From Rickettsia typhi (GTDB taxonomy: Bacteria > Pseudomonadota > Alphaproteobacteria > Rickettsiales > UBA1997): a stretch of DNA of 18,003 bases. A program made the translations under genes and the position numbers. The first letter of the stretch is position 1. Every line of letters begins with the position of its first letter. The stretch is taken from contig CAMDAI010000006.1 in NCBI GenBank assembly GCA_945888585.1, forward strand, positions 1 to 18,003. Direction: 5' to 3'. The notes below the pieces were generated by a model. It was not told the DNA's origin, searched no databases, and worked only from the letters and a program-made list of their open reading frames with translations. Positions 8,420-16,652 of this stretch are shown here, one piece after another.

Positions 8420-11368
8420 TTAAAATAGGTCAAAAATATTTCTAATTGCTCCCGGTGCAATTGCCGATGCCGGATTTATTTTAAAATCACCCTCTTTTTG
8501 ATCTTTATTTTTACTATATTCATACCTAACAGCGAATATTCCACCGCCTTCTTCTCCAATGATCGGCGATATAATTTGTCCTATTACGGGTAAATTTCCC
8601 AAGCCAAATAATGTATTTAAACTATATCCAGGAACTATTAATCCTCGAAGTTTAATAGATTCATCTGATAAATTTATTACTCCTTTTGAGGTAAAGCCAA
8701 TAAAATAATTACCGGTAATAAGAGTTTTTATATAAAAGTTATTTTCTTTAAGTTCAAATTCTAGCTTGAGATGACTTAAATTAGTTTTATCTTCTTCGAT
8801 TATTTTATTTTTAAATTTAACAAAATCTCCTTGATTAGATATTTTTTCAACAACTTCATTTTTTAAAATTGAAAAATCAGAATCTATTCTTAACTCTCCA
8901 TTGACAACTTTCTTATTATCTATTAATTCAATTTTACCATTTATTTTGGAATTTCCAGAAATCATTTTATTGGATATATTTAAGCCTCGGACCAAAAGTG
9001 AGATATCCTCTATTCTACCAACAATTATACTATAATTCTCATCTTTTGCTTTTTGATTAAGCGTTATGTCAATATCTTTACCGCTCATATTTCCCTTAAT
9101 GAAACTATTATTACACTGAGCTTCTTTGCAATTTATAGAGATATTAAGATTTTTTATAGCCTGATTATTAATCAGATTTACATTTGATAGTATAATTTGA
9201 ATATTATTGTTCTTATATTCACTATCACCCCCCCCTTTCTCAATTGAACTTTGAATAAGAGAGGATAAATCAATATTTTTTCCTATAATTTTAAAATTAC
9301 GATTTAGATTATTTTTATCAATTTTGTATGAAAGAGAAAAATCATTTTGTCCAAAATTATTATTTTTAAGATTCAATGACAAAATTCTCAGTGGAGAAAT
9401 CTCTAAATTTAAACCTCCAGAAATTTTAGCATTTTTTTGAATCCAATTAAAATTAGTTAAACGAATATATTCTCCATTATCATCTACAAAAAGAACGGTT
9501 TTTATTTTACTTGAAATTCCCTTATCTTTGACAATTCCATAAGAAGGTAAATTTACCTTCGATCCCGATAAATCAATGTCAGTTACAAAATTATTATTAC
9601 CAAACTCTTTAACGGTATTGACAATTACAGAAGAATCTCCAGTAAGGTATTCGGTATTGAAATTTCTAATATCGGAAGAAATCTTAATATATAAATCTTT
9701 AAGACTATCTAAATTTTCTATGAAAAATTTTATACTAATCAAGCTAGAAGCATCACCATTAAAATAATCACTAATTTTATTAGCAAAATCATCTCGATAA
9801 TTAATATGCTTTAAAGAATCAAAAGCTTTACCATTAACTGAACCATCAATGGTTAACATAATTTTTTTAGCATAAAAATTTGGTATGGCAACAGTTGCCG
9901 ATCTAATTTTACTATCCAAAACATCTCCAGAAATAAGGTCGATTTTCATATCATTTTTAGAAAAAGATGCAATACCATCAATTTTAGATATTTCTGGAAA
10001 ATATTCTGAATATTTCACATTCAATCCTGAAAATATTATTTCAGACTTAACATCATCTATTACATTAATTCCTTTTATACTCTTTAATTTTATTTCAGCA
10101 TAAGCATCTTTAATAATACCTTTTTTGATATGAGAAATTACCCAACTACGAACGCCATTCTGCGTCAAAAATACTGGCCACATTTTATCTAAATCATCAG
10201 TTAAAACATCGCTAATCTTAAATTTCATTTCACTAGTTTGAGAATTTTGATCTAGAAAATTGTTAATCTTAAGTGACATTGAAAATGCAGAATTATCTAA
10301 ATTGGCTTTTAAATCAGACAAAGTAATGCTTTTAGTAATATTATTTAATTCTCCAGAAACAGAAAAGTTAGTAAAATTAATAGTTTTACTAAAGAATTGC
10401 GGATAATAAAAATTACCATTTGCAGCATTAAGGGTGAATAACAAGCTAGACAGTTGAAAGTCTGAAGTAATTTTAATATTAAAATTACCATTTAATTTGG
10501 TATTAATTTTTTCTAACTCCGCCAATCTAAAATCAAATTTAGAAACTGATTTTGGAATAAAATCAAATAACGCAGTATTACATTCTAAACCTTCATTATC
10601 TTTAAATTTACAATCAATATTAACCTGTAAATTTGGATTTTTAGGATTAAGGCTAATAACATTATTTAAAGAAAAATTAAGATAATTCTCAGCAGATGAT
10701 ACTTTAATAACTGAATTTTTAATCAGAATATTGTAGGCGCCAGATTTCTTTTTAAGAATTATCTTAGTATCTTTTAGTTCAAATTTTCCTACCAAATCTT
10801 TGAAAGGTAAAATTATTGACCATAAATTTTTAAAATATTCTTTCTGATTTAATATATTGTAACTATGTTCATCATTGTCAGAATCCGTTTCTTTTACTGA
10901 TATTCTTGAAATATTATCAATGTTTTCAATCTCTATTACAGGACCCACAATACTAATTTTAGAAGGAAATAATTTTAATAAGAGTAATTTAAAAATAGAA
11001 AATTGTGCTTCAATTTTTGGTAAAATTATTTCATCCTTTGCACCTATTTTTAGAACTACATCATCAATAGTAATGTTTAAATAGTGAAATCTTTTAAATT
11101 CTATATAGGAATTATTAATTTGAATTGAGCCTTTATCACCTAGAGATTTGTTAATTCTAACTTCAATTGCATCTGTAATAAAAGGAAATGATTTTTGTTC
11201 AGTTGAAATTAAAATCAGAAAATAAGAAACGGAAATAAATATAAGAAGAAAAATAGATATAATAATATTTAATAAAAAAAGTTTAAATTTTTGATAAGGT
11301 GTTTTTTTAACCTTTTCTTTTTTTATTTTTTCTTTCTTTACTCTTTTTCTTTTTAACATGGTTAACAT
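8420..11368 (-). CDS. YhdP/AsmA-like (DUF3971) giant envelope protein
   Basis: A 982-residue protein anchored in the inner membrane and predicted to lie mostly in the periplasm. A very basic N-terminus (runs of KKEK/KVKK to about residue 23) precedes one transmembrane helix (about 30-52); the rest is repetitive beta-rich sequence as in AsmA/TamB/YhdP proteins, which form a hydrophobic groove for phospholipid transport between membranes. The C-terminal block is the best evidence: LFGLGNLPVIGQII, then GEEGGGIFAVRYEY and a closing NPASAIAPGAIRNIF, which match the YhdP/DUF3971 end. I prefer the ATG at 11368 to the TTG one codon earlier; the ATG at 11359 is also possible. A G8 run lies at codons about 711-714. 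Function in this organism is inferred from the family. Confidence 0.85.
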   Translation of the reverse strand: MLTMLKRKRVKKEKIKKEKVKKTPYQKFKLFLLNIIISIFLLIFISVSYFLILISTEQKSFPFITDAIEVRINKSLGDKGSIQINNSYIEFKRFHYLNITIDDVVLKIGAKDEIILPKIEAQFSIFKLLLLKLFPSKISIVGPVIEIENIDNISRISVKETDSDNDEHSYNILNQKEYFKNLWSIILPFKDLVGKFELKDTKIILKKKSGAYNILIKNSVIKVSSAENYLNFSLNNVISLNPKNPNLQVNIDCKFKDNEGLECNTALFDFIPKSVSKFDFRLAELEKINTKLNGNFNIKITSDFQLSSLLFTLNAANGNFYYPQFFSKTINFTNFSVSGELNNITKSITLSDLKANLDNSAFSMSLKINNFLDQNSQTSEMKFKISDVLTDDLDKMWPVFLTQNGVRSWVISHIKKGIIKDAYAEIKLKSIKGINVIDDVKSEIIFSGLNVKYSEYFPEISKIDGIASFSKNDMKIDLISGDVLDSKIRSATVAIPNFYAKKIMLTIDGSVNGKAFDSLKHINYRDDFANKISDYFNGDASSLISIKFFIENLDSLKDLYIKISSDIRNFNTEYLTGDSSVIVNTVKEFGNNNFVTDIDLSGSKVNLPSYGIVKDKGISSKIKTVLFVDDNGEYIRLTNFNWIQKNAKISGGLNLEISPLRILSLNLKNNNFGQNDFSLSYKIDKNNLNRNFKIIGKNIDLSSLIQSSIEKGGGDSEYKNNNIQIILSNVNLINNQAIKNLNISINCKEAQCNNSFIKGNMSGKDIDITLNQKAKDENYSIIVGRIEDISLLVRGLNISNKMISGNSKINGKIELIDNKKVVNGELRIDSDFSILKNEVVEKISNQGDFVKFKNKIIEEDKTNLSHLKLEFELKENNFYIKTLITGNYFIGFTSKGVINLSDESIKLRGLIVPGYSLNTLFGLGNLPVIGQIISPIIGEEGGGIFAVRYEYSKNKDQKEGDFKINPASAIAPGAIRNIFDLF
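9228..9235 (-). repeat. G8 homopolymer inside the YhdP-like gene
   Basis: Eight consecutive C on the plus strand, so G8 in the coding strand, preceded by three A. It encodes Lys-Gly-Gly-Gly-Asp near residue 712. The reading frame is intact at this tract length. Runs of this length are typical slippage sites and stand out strongly in such AT-rich DNA. Confidence 0.95.
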
Positions 11369-11440
11369 CAACTAACAAAAAAATCAATTTTTGATTGTTG
11401 CTCTTTCTATTAAATTTTCAATAATAATTAATTAACCTAA

Positions 11441-12496
11441 TTAACTTGATTTAGGAATGATCCTGTGGGTTGGGATATATAGCAATATATTAATTTCAGA
11501 TTCTTTAACTATAATCTCAAAACTACACCCTTGAGAATCAAGTATTTTTGAAATGGTATCTTTATCTAAATTAGCATTTAAATTTGCTTCATCAATTTTC
11601 TTATTTAGATAAAAAACTAAAATCAGACGGTTTAAATGATCGGTTAACAATCCAATTTCAATATTACTATCGGTTTTAAGAAGGCCAGAAACAATTTTTT
11701 TGATAGCATCAATCATGATATTTTTATCAATTTTGATTTGAGGAAGATTTTCTCGGTTATCTAAATTAAGTTTAATTCTATCAATGAATTTAGAATTTAA
11801 TCTAGAAACAAAATTTTCTAACAATACTGCTGCATCAATAATTTCATCATTAGAGAGGAGCTGGCCAACAATAGCATCACCACTAATAAAATTATTAATA
11901 ATACTTTTCAATTTCGTAGAATTTATATAAATTTTATTTAAATCATCGATATATTTTTTATGAGGAAATGGCCCATAAGGCTCATCTTTTAAAACTTTTG
12001 AAATTTGAGTAATGATATCAACATATTGAGTAAGCTCGGTTGGCATCATAATCGAAACTTGATCTTTAATATTATCAATTTTTTTATTAAAACCACTTTG
12101 CATTCTTCCGATATTACCAACTTTTTCTTTTATTTTAGCGATTAATACATCAAATTCTATGGGCTTTACCAAATAATCATTGGCCATTAGATCAACACCT
12201 TTAACAACATTCTCTTTTTGTCCCAGAGCAGTTAATAAGATAAAAGGAACGTTATTATCTGAAATTTTGTCATTATCTCTAATTGCTTTAAGTAGATCAT
12301 AACCAGACATTTCTGGCATCATAATGTCGGAAACAATAATATCTGGATGCTGTTCTAAAAAAATATCAAGAGCATCTTTTCCATTTCCAGCTTGTAATAC
12401 TTCAAAACCTTCATCTTTTAGAATTTCAGCAATATTATCCCTGATTTCTTGTTCATCTTCAACACAAAGAACGGTAATTTTTTTATCAATTGTCAT
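11441..12496 (-). CDS. Response regulator receiver with degenerate histidine-kinase-like tail
   Basis: Residues 5-125 are a complete receiver domain: acidic pair E13/D14, phospho-acceptor D57 in SDIMMPEMSG, T89 and K111 in LVKP, so phosphorylation should be possible. The rest (about 140-351) has no DNA-binding or GGDEF output. Instead it looks like a decayed kinase core. TELTQYVDIITQISKVL (from 153) aligns without gaps to the HELRTPLNAIIGFSEIL type dimerisation helix, with T153 in place of the catalytic His, followed by EPYGPF and a second helix like those of alphaproteobacterial HisKA domains. A following LPQIKID... segment resembles the start of an ATPase domain but lacks the N-box Asn and glycine boxes. 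I infer a signalling adaptor or pseudokinase. No family name or partner is recognised. The gene follows dnaX by about 100 bp. Confidence 0.8.
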   Translation of the reverse strand: MTIDKKITVLCVEDEQEIRDNIAEILKDEGFEVLQAGNGKDALDIFLEQHPDIIVSDIMMPEMSGYDLLKAIRDNDKISDNNVPFILLTALGQKENVVKGVDLMANDYLVKPIEFDVLIAKIKEKVGNIGRMQSGFNKKIDNIKDQVSIMMPTELTQYVDIITQISKVLKDEPYGPFPHKKYIDDLNKIYINSTKLKSIINNFISGDAIVGQLLSNDEIIDAAVLLENFVSRLNSKFIDRIKLNLDNRENLPQIKIDKNIMIDAIKKIVSGLLKTDSNIEIGLLTDHLNRLILVFYLNKKIDEANLNANLDKDTISKILDSQGCSFEIIVKESEINILLYIPTHRIIPKSS

Positions 12497-12534
12497 AAGA
12501 AATTTTTAAGAAAATTTAAAAGATACTAACTTGT

Positions 12535-12556
12535 AATTTAGATTAATATCTAAATT
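12535..12556. repeat. Inverted repeat upstream of the receiver gene
   Basis: AATTTAGAT, a 4-base spacer and ATCTAAATT form a perfect 9-bp inverted repeat 39 bp before the receiver-gene ATG. No T-run follows, so it does not look like a terminator for dnaX. An operator is possible, but repeats of this quality are expected by chance in DNA this AT-rich. Confidence 0.3.
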
Positions 12557-12597
12557 GTTAATGAAAAAGGTGAAAAGTAGGTAATGTCTTAATATTA

Positions 12598-13854
12598 TTA
12601 TACTACTTTAGAATCTGGAAAATTTCGCATAATTTCCTGAACTAATTCACTTTTAACATCTTTGTTTTGATCCAAAATAGATTTTTCCTCTTTTAAGGAA
12701 GAATGATGAACTTTATCTGAAGTAATAAAATCAAGTAAATGACACATTCTAATTAAAAGCATTTCAAAGGTCATTTTTTGATTTATTGAATAATTTAGTT
12801 CAGTAAGACCCTTTAATAACATTTGCCAAATTTTTATTAGATCACCCAGAGAAGAGGCAGCAGCAATCTCATCAGCCTTTTTCTTCTGTTCTGATGAAAA
12901 ATCATTAATCTTATAGTTCTTAATAGTTTTAATAAGGGTAACTTTGTGAGTAATATCAATTATGTCCTGTAATAAAGCAGTAATATCAGTAGAGTTTTCA
13001 TAAAATCTTTCAAAAACTTTTAAACAAGTGTTAACTTCACCTTTTAAAATCAATTCAAACAATTCTAATATTTTACTTTTATCACTAATTCCCATAATTT
13101 CTTCAACTACACTAGCTGGTAGGAGTTTTTGATAATTATTATGAGACAAGGCCGAATCAAGAATAGAAAGCGAATCACGCACAGAACCTTCGGCGGCACT
13201 AGCAATTAAATTAAGCGCTTGTTCTTCAGCTTCAAAATTTTCTTTTTTTAAAATATTGATTAAATGAGCTATTAATTCTTCATTGTTCAATCTCCTCAAA
13301 TCAAATCTCTGACATCTTGATAAAACGGTAGTTGGAACTTTTTTAATCTCAGTTGTAGCAAAGATAAATTTAGTATGAGCCGGGGGTTCTTCTAGAGTTT
13401 TTAATAATGCATTAAAGGCATTATTGCTCAACATATGAACCTCGTCAATAATGTAAATTTTATATCTACCAATTGCTGGAGCATAATTAATGCTATCAAT
13501 AATTTCTCTGATGTCATCAACACCAGTTCTACTAGCAGCATCCACTTCGATTACATCTTGGAATCTTGAATTAGAGATTGCTATACAATTTGAACAAACT
13601 CCACAAGGATTTCTTGAATTCTCACCATCACCATTTTCTCCCAAACAATTCAAAGCCTTAGCAATAATACGTGCTGTTGTAGTTTTTCCAATACCTCTTA
13701 TACCAGTTAAGATAAAAGCGTGAGCAATTTTTCCGCTAGAAATTGCATTATTCAAGGTACGAACTAAAACTTCTTGACCAATTAATTCATCAAAATTAAC
13801 TGGGCGATATTTTCTAGCTAGAACTTGATATGATTTTGGTTCTGGGAATAACAT
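12598..13854 (-). CDS. dnaX: DNA polymerase III gamma/tau subunit, short form
   Basis: Clamp-loader ATPase of the replicative polymerase. The AAA+ module is complete: LARKYRPVNFDELIGQ at 12, Walker A GIRGIGKT (51-58), zinc cysteines C70, C84, C87 and C90, Walker B IIDEVHML with D137/E138, EEPPAHTKFIFATTE sensor region, and the arginine finger in SRCQRF (R180). Domain III follows to about residue 360. The protein ends at 418, whereas tau is usually 500-650 residues, so the regions that bind DnaB and the polymerase alpha subunit appear largely absent. The last residues, LVQEIMRNFPDSKVV, resemble the extreme end I recall of alphaproteobacterial tau, which suggests loss of the middle rather than a nonsense truncation. 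The ffs gene lies 29 bp upstream. Confidence 0.95.
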   Translation of the reverse strand: MLFPEPKSYQVLARKYRPVNFDELIGQEVLVRTLNNAISSGKIAHAFILTGIRGIGKTTTARIIAKALNCLGENGDGENSRNPCGVCSNCIAISNSRFQDVIEVDAASRTGVDDIREIIDSINYAPAIGRYKIYIIDEVHMLSNNAFNALLKTLEEPPAHTKFIFATTEIKKVPTTVLSRCQRFDLRRLNNEELIAHLINILKKENFEAEEQALNLIASAAEGSVRDSLSILDSALSHNNYQKLLPASVVEEIMGISDKSKILELFELILKGEVNTCLKVFERFYENSTDITALLQDIIDITHKVTLIKTIKNYKINDFSSEQKKKADEIAAASSLGDLIKIWQMLLKGLTELNYSINQKMTFEMLLIRMCHLLDFITSDKVHHSSLKEEKSILDQNKDVKSELVQEIMRNFPDSKVV

Positions 13855-13883
13855 TTTCTAAAAATCTAAGGAAATTAAAAGAA

Positions 13884-13973
13884 GGAAATGAAGATAACCC
13901 AACTTAACTTTCATGTGGCTGCTTTCTTCCGAATCTGACCAGATTAGTAAGCAAATTGCCCACCTTCATTTCC
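13884..13973 (-). ncRNA. ffs: 4.5S RNA of the signal recognition particle
   Basis: RNA scaffold of the SRP, which binds Ffh to target membrane proteins. The conserved helix-8 core reads CTGGTCAGATTCGGAAGAAAG followed by CAGCCA on the minus strand (about 13917-13943), including the GGAA tetraloop region and the asymmetric-loop AGCAG. The ends pair perfectly: GGAAATGAAG (13973-13964) with CTTCATTTCC (13893-13884), giving a 90-nt hairpin, a normal size for bacterial 4.5S RNA. A well-placed promoter lies just upstream and a T-rich stretch follows the closing helix. Its position next to dnaX is a familiar arrangement. The ends may be off by a few bases. Confidence 0.93.
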
Positions 13974-13979
13974 AAATAA

Positions 13980-14008
13980 ATTATCAATATTTTTAGTAAT
14001 TATTGCAA
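13980..14008 (-). promoter_or_regulatory. Promoter of the 4.5S RNA gene
   Basis: On the minus strand TTGCAA (14008-14003), a 17-bp spacer, and GATAAT (13985-13980, five of six consensus bases), with six bases before the predicted first G of the RNA at 13973. The -35 box overlaps the last codons of zapE. Spacing and start position agree with an independently defined RNA 5' end, which raises confidence. Confidence 0.6.
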
Positions 14009-15076
14009 GATATATTTGCTTCTTTGCCAGTAATGATCGGAAACAATTTCATTTAATCTTGAAACAGTTCTTTTGAATGCTTCAGAACCAATTCCATCAG
14101 AATAAATTTTATCAATTGTCACCTGAGATAACATTAATAAAGCCACTTTATTTTCATATATTTCATCAATAAATAAAATCAATCTTCGAGCTTCATTAAC
14201 ATCTTCTTTTGTTAATTGTGGAATATTTAGTAAAAAAATAACATCAAATTTTTTACAGATCGCTTGATAATCAACCACTCCTAAATTCTCATTAAATAAC
14301 TCTTTAAAATCAAACATTGCTACGTTTTTATAACTATTTTCGATTAATAATTTTCGTCCTAAAATTTTAATTTCAATTGATTGAAGTTCAGAATTTTCAG
14401 TTATTTTAGAAAATATTTCATTGATCTCATTTTTATTTTTAGCATCAATTGGATAAAAATAATGTTTCTTTATCGACTGCAAATATTGGCAACGATAATC
14501 AATTCCATTATCCAAATTAATTACCTGACAATGTTTTAATAAAATCTCATCAACAAATTTTATAAAAGAATCGCGTTGAAGGCCATTTTTGTAGAGATTT
14601 TTAGGATGAGAATTAGAAGTAAATACTACTAAAATCTGATTGACGAAAATATAGGAAAATATTTTTCTTAAAATTAAAGCATCCGTAACATCTTCCACTT
14701 GAAATTCATCTAAACATATGATTTTAGCATTGCTAATGATATTTTTGGTGGCAATTTCAATAATGTCATCTTGACTCCTATTTGGATTTTTGCGCAATTC
14801 ATATAATTCACGATGAATTTTTTGCATAAAACTATTGAAATGAAAATAAAGCTTATCTTCCATTTGCAAATTATTAAAAAACCTATCCATAAGCATGGAC
14901 TTACCTCTGCCAACTTGACCATAGATATAAACACTTGAAGGATTATTTTGATTTTTTTTAAAGATGTTTAAAAAATTAAATAAGACAGAATTTTTAGATA
15001 AAAATTTTTTTAATTGATTTAATTGATCAAGAGCTTGTATTTGTGAATTATCAAGAATTATTTCTTCTGGATTCAT
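14000..15076 (-). CDS. zapE: ZapE/AFG1-type ATPase
   Basis: Cytoplasmic P-loop ATPase. In E. coli ZapE associates with the division ring; the mitochondrial relative AFG1/LACE1 acts in protein quality control. The 358 residues match the family. Visible motifs are Walker A GQVGRGKS (53-60), FHFNSFMQKIH (78-88) typical of this family, Walker B IICLDEFQVEDVTDA with D123/E124, sensor region VVFTSNSHPKNLY, and the QRDSFI block (167-172) with its arginine. A later DYR and AMFDFKELF also fit. The start is two bases after the yebC stop, so the genes are very likely cotranscribed. The end of the gene carries the -35 box of ffs. Confidence 0.93.
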   Translation of the reverse strand: MNPEEIILDNSQIQALDQLNQLKKFLSKNSVLFNFLNIFKKNQNNPSSVYIYGQVGRGKSMLMDRFFNNLQMEDKLYFHFNSFMQKIHRELYELRKNPNRSQDDIIEIATKNIISNAKIICLDEFQVEDVTDALILRKIFSYIFVNQILVVFTSNSHPKNLYKNGLQRDSFIKFVDEILLKHCQVINLDNGIDYRCQYLQSIKKHYFYPIDAKNKNEINEIFSKITENSELQSIEIKILGRKLLIENSYKNVAMFDFKELFNENLGVVDYQAICKKFDVIFLLNIPQLTKEDVNEARRLILFIDEIYENKVALLMLSQVTIDKIYSDGIGSEAFKRTVSRLNEIVSDHYWQRSKYILQ

Positions 15077-15078
15077 AA

Positions 15079-15822
15079 TTACAATTTTTCAGCAACATCA
15101 TCCGAAATGATATAGTTACCAGTCACTGATTGAACGTCATCATTATCCTCCAAATTATCAACTAATTTCATGATTTTTTGTGCCTGCTCTAAATCTAGTT
15201 CTGTTGTAATTGTGGCTTTCCATGATAATTTAGCAGTTTTAGGATCGCCAAATTTTGTAATTAAAATATCACGTACTGAACTAAATTTATCTGGTTGACA
15301 AATGATGCTATGATAATCTTGACTACTTTCAATTTCATCAGCTCCAGCTTCAATTGCAACTTCAAACATAATTTCTTCAGTAGCAATTCCACCTTCATAT
15401 TGAATTAAACCAATATGGTTAAACATAAAACCAACTGATCCGGTTTCACCCAATGCACCGCCTGCTTTGGTAAAAATACTTCTAACCTCACCAGCAGTTC
15501 TATTTCTATTATCAGTTAAAGCCTCTACAATAATAGCCACACCATTTGGCCCGTAACCTTCATAACGAATTTCTTCAAAATCATCACCTTCATTACCCAT
15601 AGTTGCTTTCTTAATGGCACTCTCAATACGATCTTTTGGCATATTATTAGTACGAGCAGCAATTATAGCATTTCTTAATCTAGGATTAAATTCAGGATCG
15701 GCTTGTCCAGTTTTAGCAGAGACGGTTATCTCTCTTTGTAACTTAGTGAAGAGTTTAGCTTTTTTAGCATCTTGAGCACCTTTGCGATGTTTTATATTTG
15801 CAAACTGTGAATGTCCGGCCAT
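15079..15822 (-). CDS. yebC: YebC/PmpR-family protein
   Basis: A 247-residue cytosolic protein of the YebC family (TACO1 in mitochondria). Members have been described as DNA-binding regulators and, more recently, as factors that relieve ribosome stalling at proline-rich stretches. The N-terminus MAGHSQFANIKHRKGAQDAKKAKLF is diagnostic (the usual form has HSKWANI), followed by LREITVSAK-like residues, NMPKDRIESAIKKA and YEGYGPNGVAIIVEALTDNRNRT (starting near residue 104). Length is standard. It is 20 bp after the phosphoesterase gene and 2 bp before zapE. There is no Shine-Dalgarno before the ATG. Which of the two proposed functions applies cannot be told from sequence. Confidence 0.95.
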   Translation of the reverse strand: MAGHSQFANIKHRKGAQDAKKAKLFTKLQREITVSAKTGQADPEFNPRLRNAIIAARTNNMPKDRIESAIKKATMGNEGDDFEEIRYEGYGPNGVAIIVEALTDNRNRTAGEVRSIFTKAGGALGETGSVGFMFNHIGLIQYEGGIATEEIMFEVAIEAGADEIESSQDYHSIICQPDKFSSVRDILITKFGDPKTAKLSWKATITTELDLEQAQKIMKLVDNLEDNDDVQSVTGNYIISDDVAEKL

Positions 15823-15842
15823 TATTTATTTTGATATAACAA

Positions 15843-16649
15843 TTAAAATTTTGTGAGAATTCCACCGATTTTAATAGCGCTAATATTTTTGGCAAGACCG
15901 GTTTTATCATCCACTTCAACTAAACTTGCGCAAAATGTTGCTTCACCATTAGCTGGAGTCATTTTTTCAGATCTACGCTTACTTAAAAAAGCTTTTAATG
16001 GAACTGATGTTTCCATTCCAATAATAGAATTATAATCACCACACATCCCGGCATCGGTTTGATAGGCCGTTCCATTTGACATAATATGAAAATCGTTAGT
16101 TGGTATATGAGTATGACTGCCAACAACTAATGAAACCCGACCATCTAAAAATTTTCCCATTGCCATTTTTTCAGAAGTTGCTTCGGCATGGAAATCAACA
16201 ATAATGGCATCTACATCTTTTTTTAAAACATAGTTTTTTAGTAACTCATCCACAGCTTCAAACGGACAATTTAAGGAATATTTAATAAAAACTTGGCCAA
16301 GCAAATGGATAACCAAGACTTTTTTACCATTGGCGCTTTGAAAAATCCTGGCTCCAGCTCCAGGAGTATTTTTAGGAAAATTGAGTGGACGTAATAATTT
16401 TTTATAATCAGAAATAAAATTTATACAATCTCTTTGGTCCCACACATGATCTCCTCCCGTTAAAACATCGACACCATAAGAGGTTAATTCATCACAACTA
16501 TTTTTATTAACTCCAAAACCACCAGAAGCATTATCTGCACTAGCTATAACTAAATCTAAATTTAATTCTTTTTTTAGATTAGAAAGATTTTTAGCTATAG
16601 AATCGCGACCAGATTTTCCAACAATATCACCACAAAATAAGATTTTCAT
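15843..16649 (-). CDS. YmdB/TIGR00282-family metallophosphoesterase
   Basis: Two-metal phosphoesterase. The Bacillus member YmdB hydrolyses cyclic nucleotides and affects biofilm and motility choice; the role in alphaproteobacteria is not settled. The 268 residues are full length. Metal-site motifs: D8 in CGDIVGKSGR, D39 in SADNASGG, D67/H68 in GGDHVWDQ, H154 in VDFHAEATSEK, and H179/H181 in GSHTHIPT. In Bacillus YmdB the residues matching D39 and D67 are, from memory, Glu and Asn, so both positions differ here, though Asp can still bind metal. A cytosolic location is expected, as no signal peptide is seen. It starts three bases after the fabH stop and is followed by yebC. Confidence 0.92.
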   Translation of the reverse strand: MKILFCGDIVGKSGRDSIAKNLSNLKKELNLDLVIASADNASGGFGVNKNSCDELTSYGVDVLTGGDHVWDQRDCINFISDYKKLLRPLNFPKNTPGAGARIFQSANGKKVLVIHLLGQVFIKYSLNCPFEAVDELLKNYVLKKDVDAIIVDFHAEATSEKMAMGKFLDGRVSLVVGSHTHIPTNDFHIMSNGTAYQTDAGMCGDYNSIIGMETSVPLKAFLSKRRSEKMTPANGEATFCASLVEVDDKTGLAKNISAIKIGGILTKF

Positions 16650-16652
16650 TAA

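Noticed and set aside
11377..11396. Hairpin AATCAA-AAA-TTGATT followed by five T after the receiver gene, terminator-like
   Set aside because: The stem has a single G-C pair and would be unstable, and it lies only 9 bases before the YhdP-like ATG, leaving no room for a promoter of that gene.
14710..14934. A 74-codon minus-strand ORF inside zapE
   Set aside because: It lies in another frame wholly within an unambiguous zapE whose Walker motifs occupy the region; no independent start signal.
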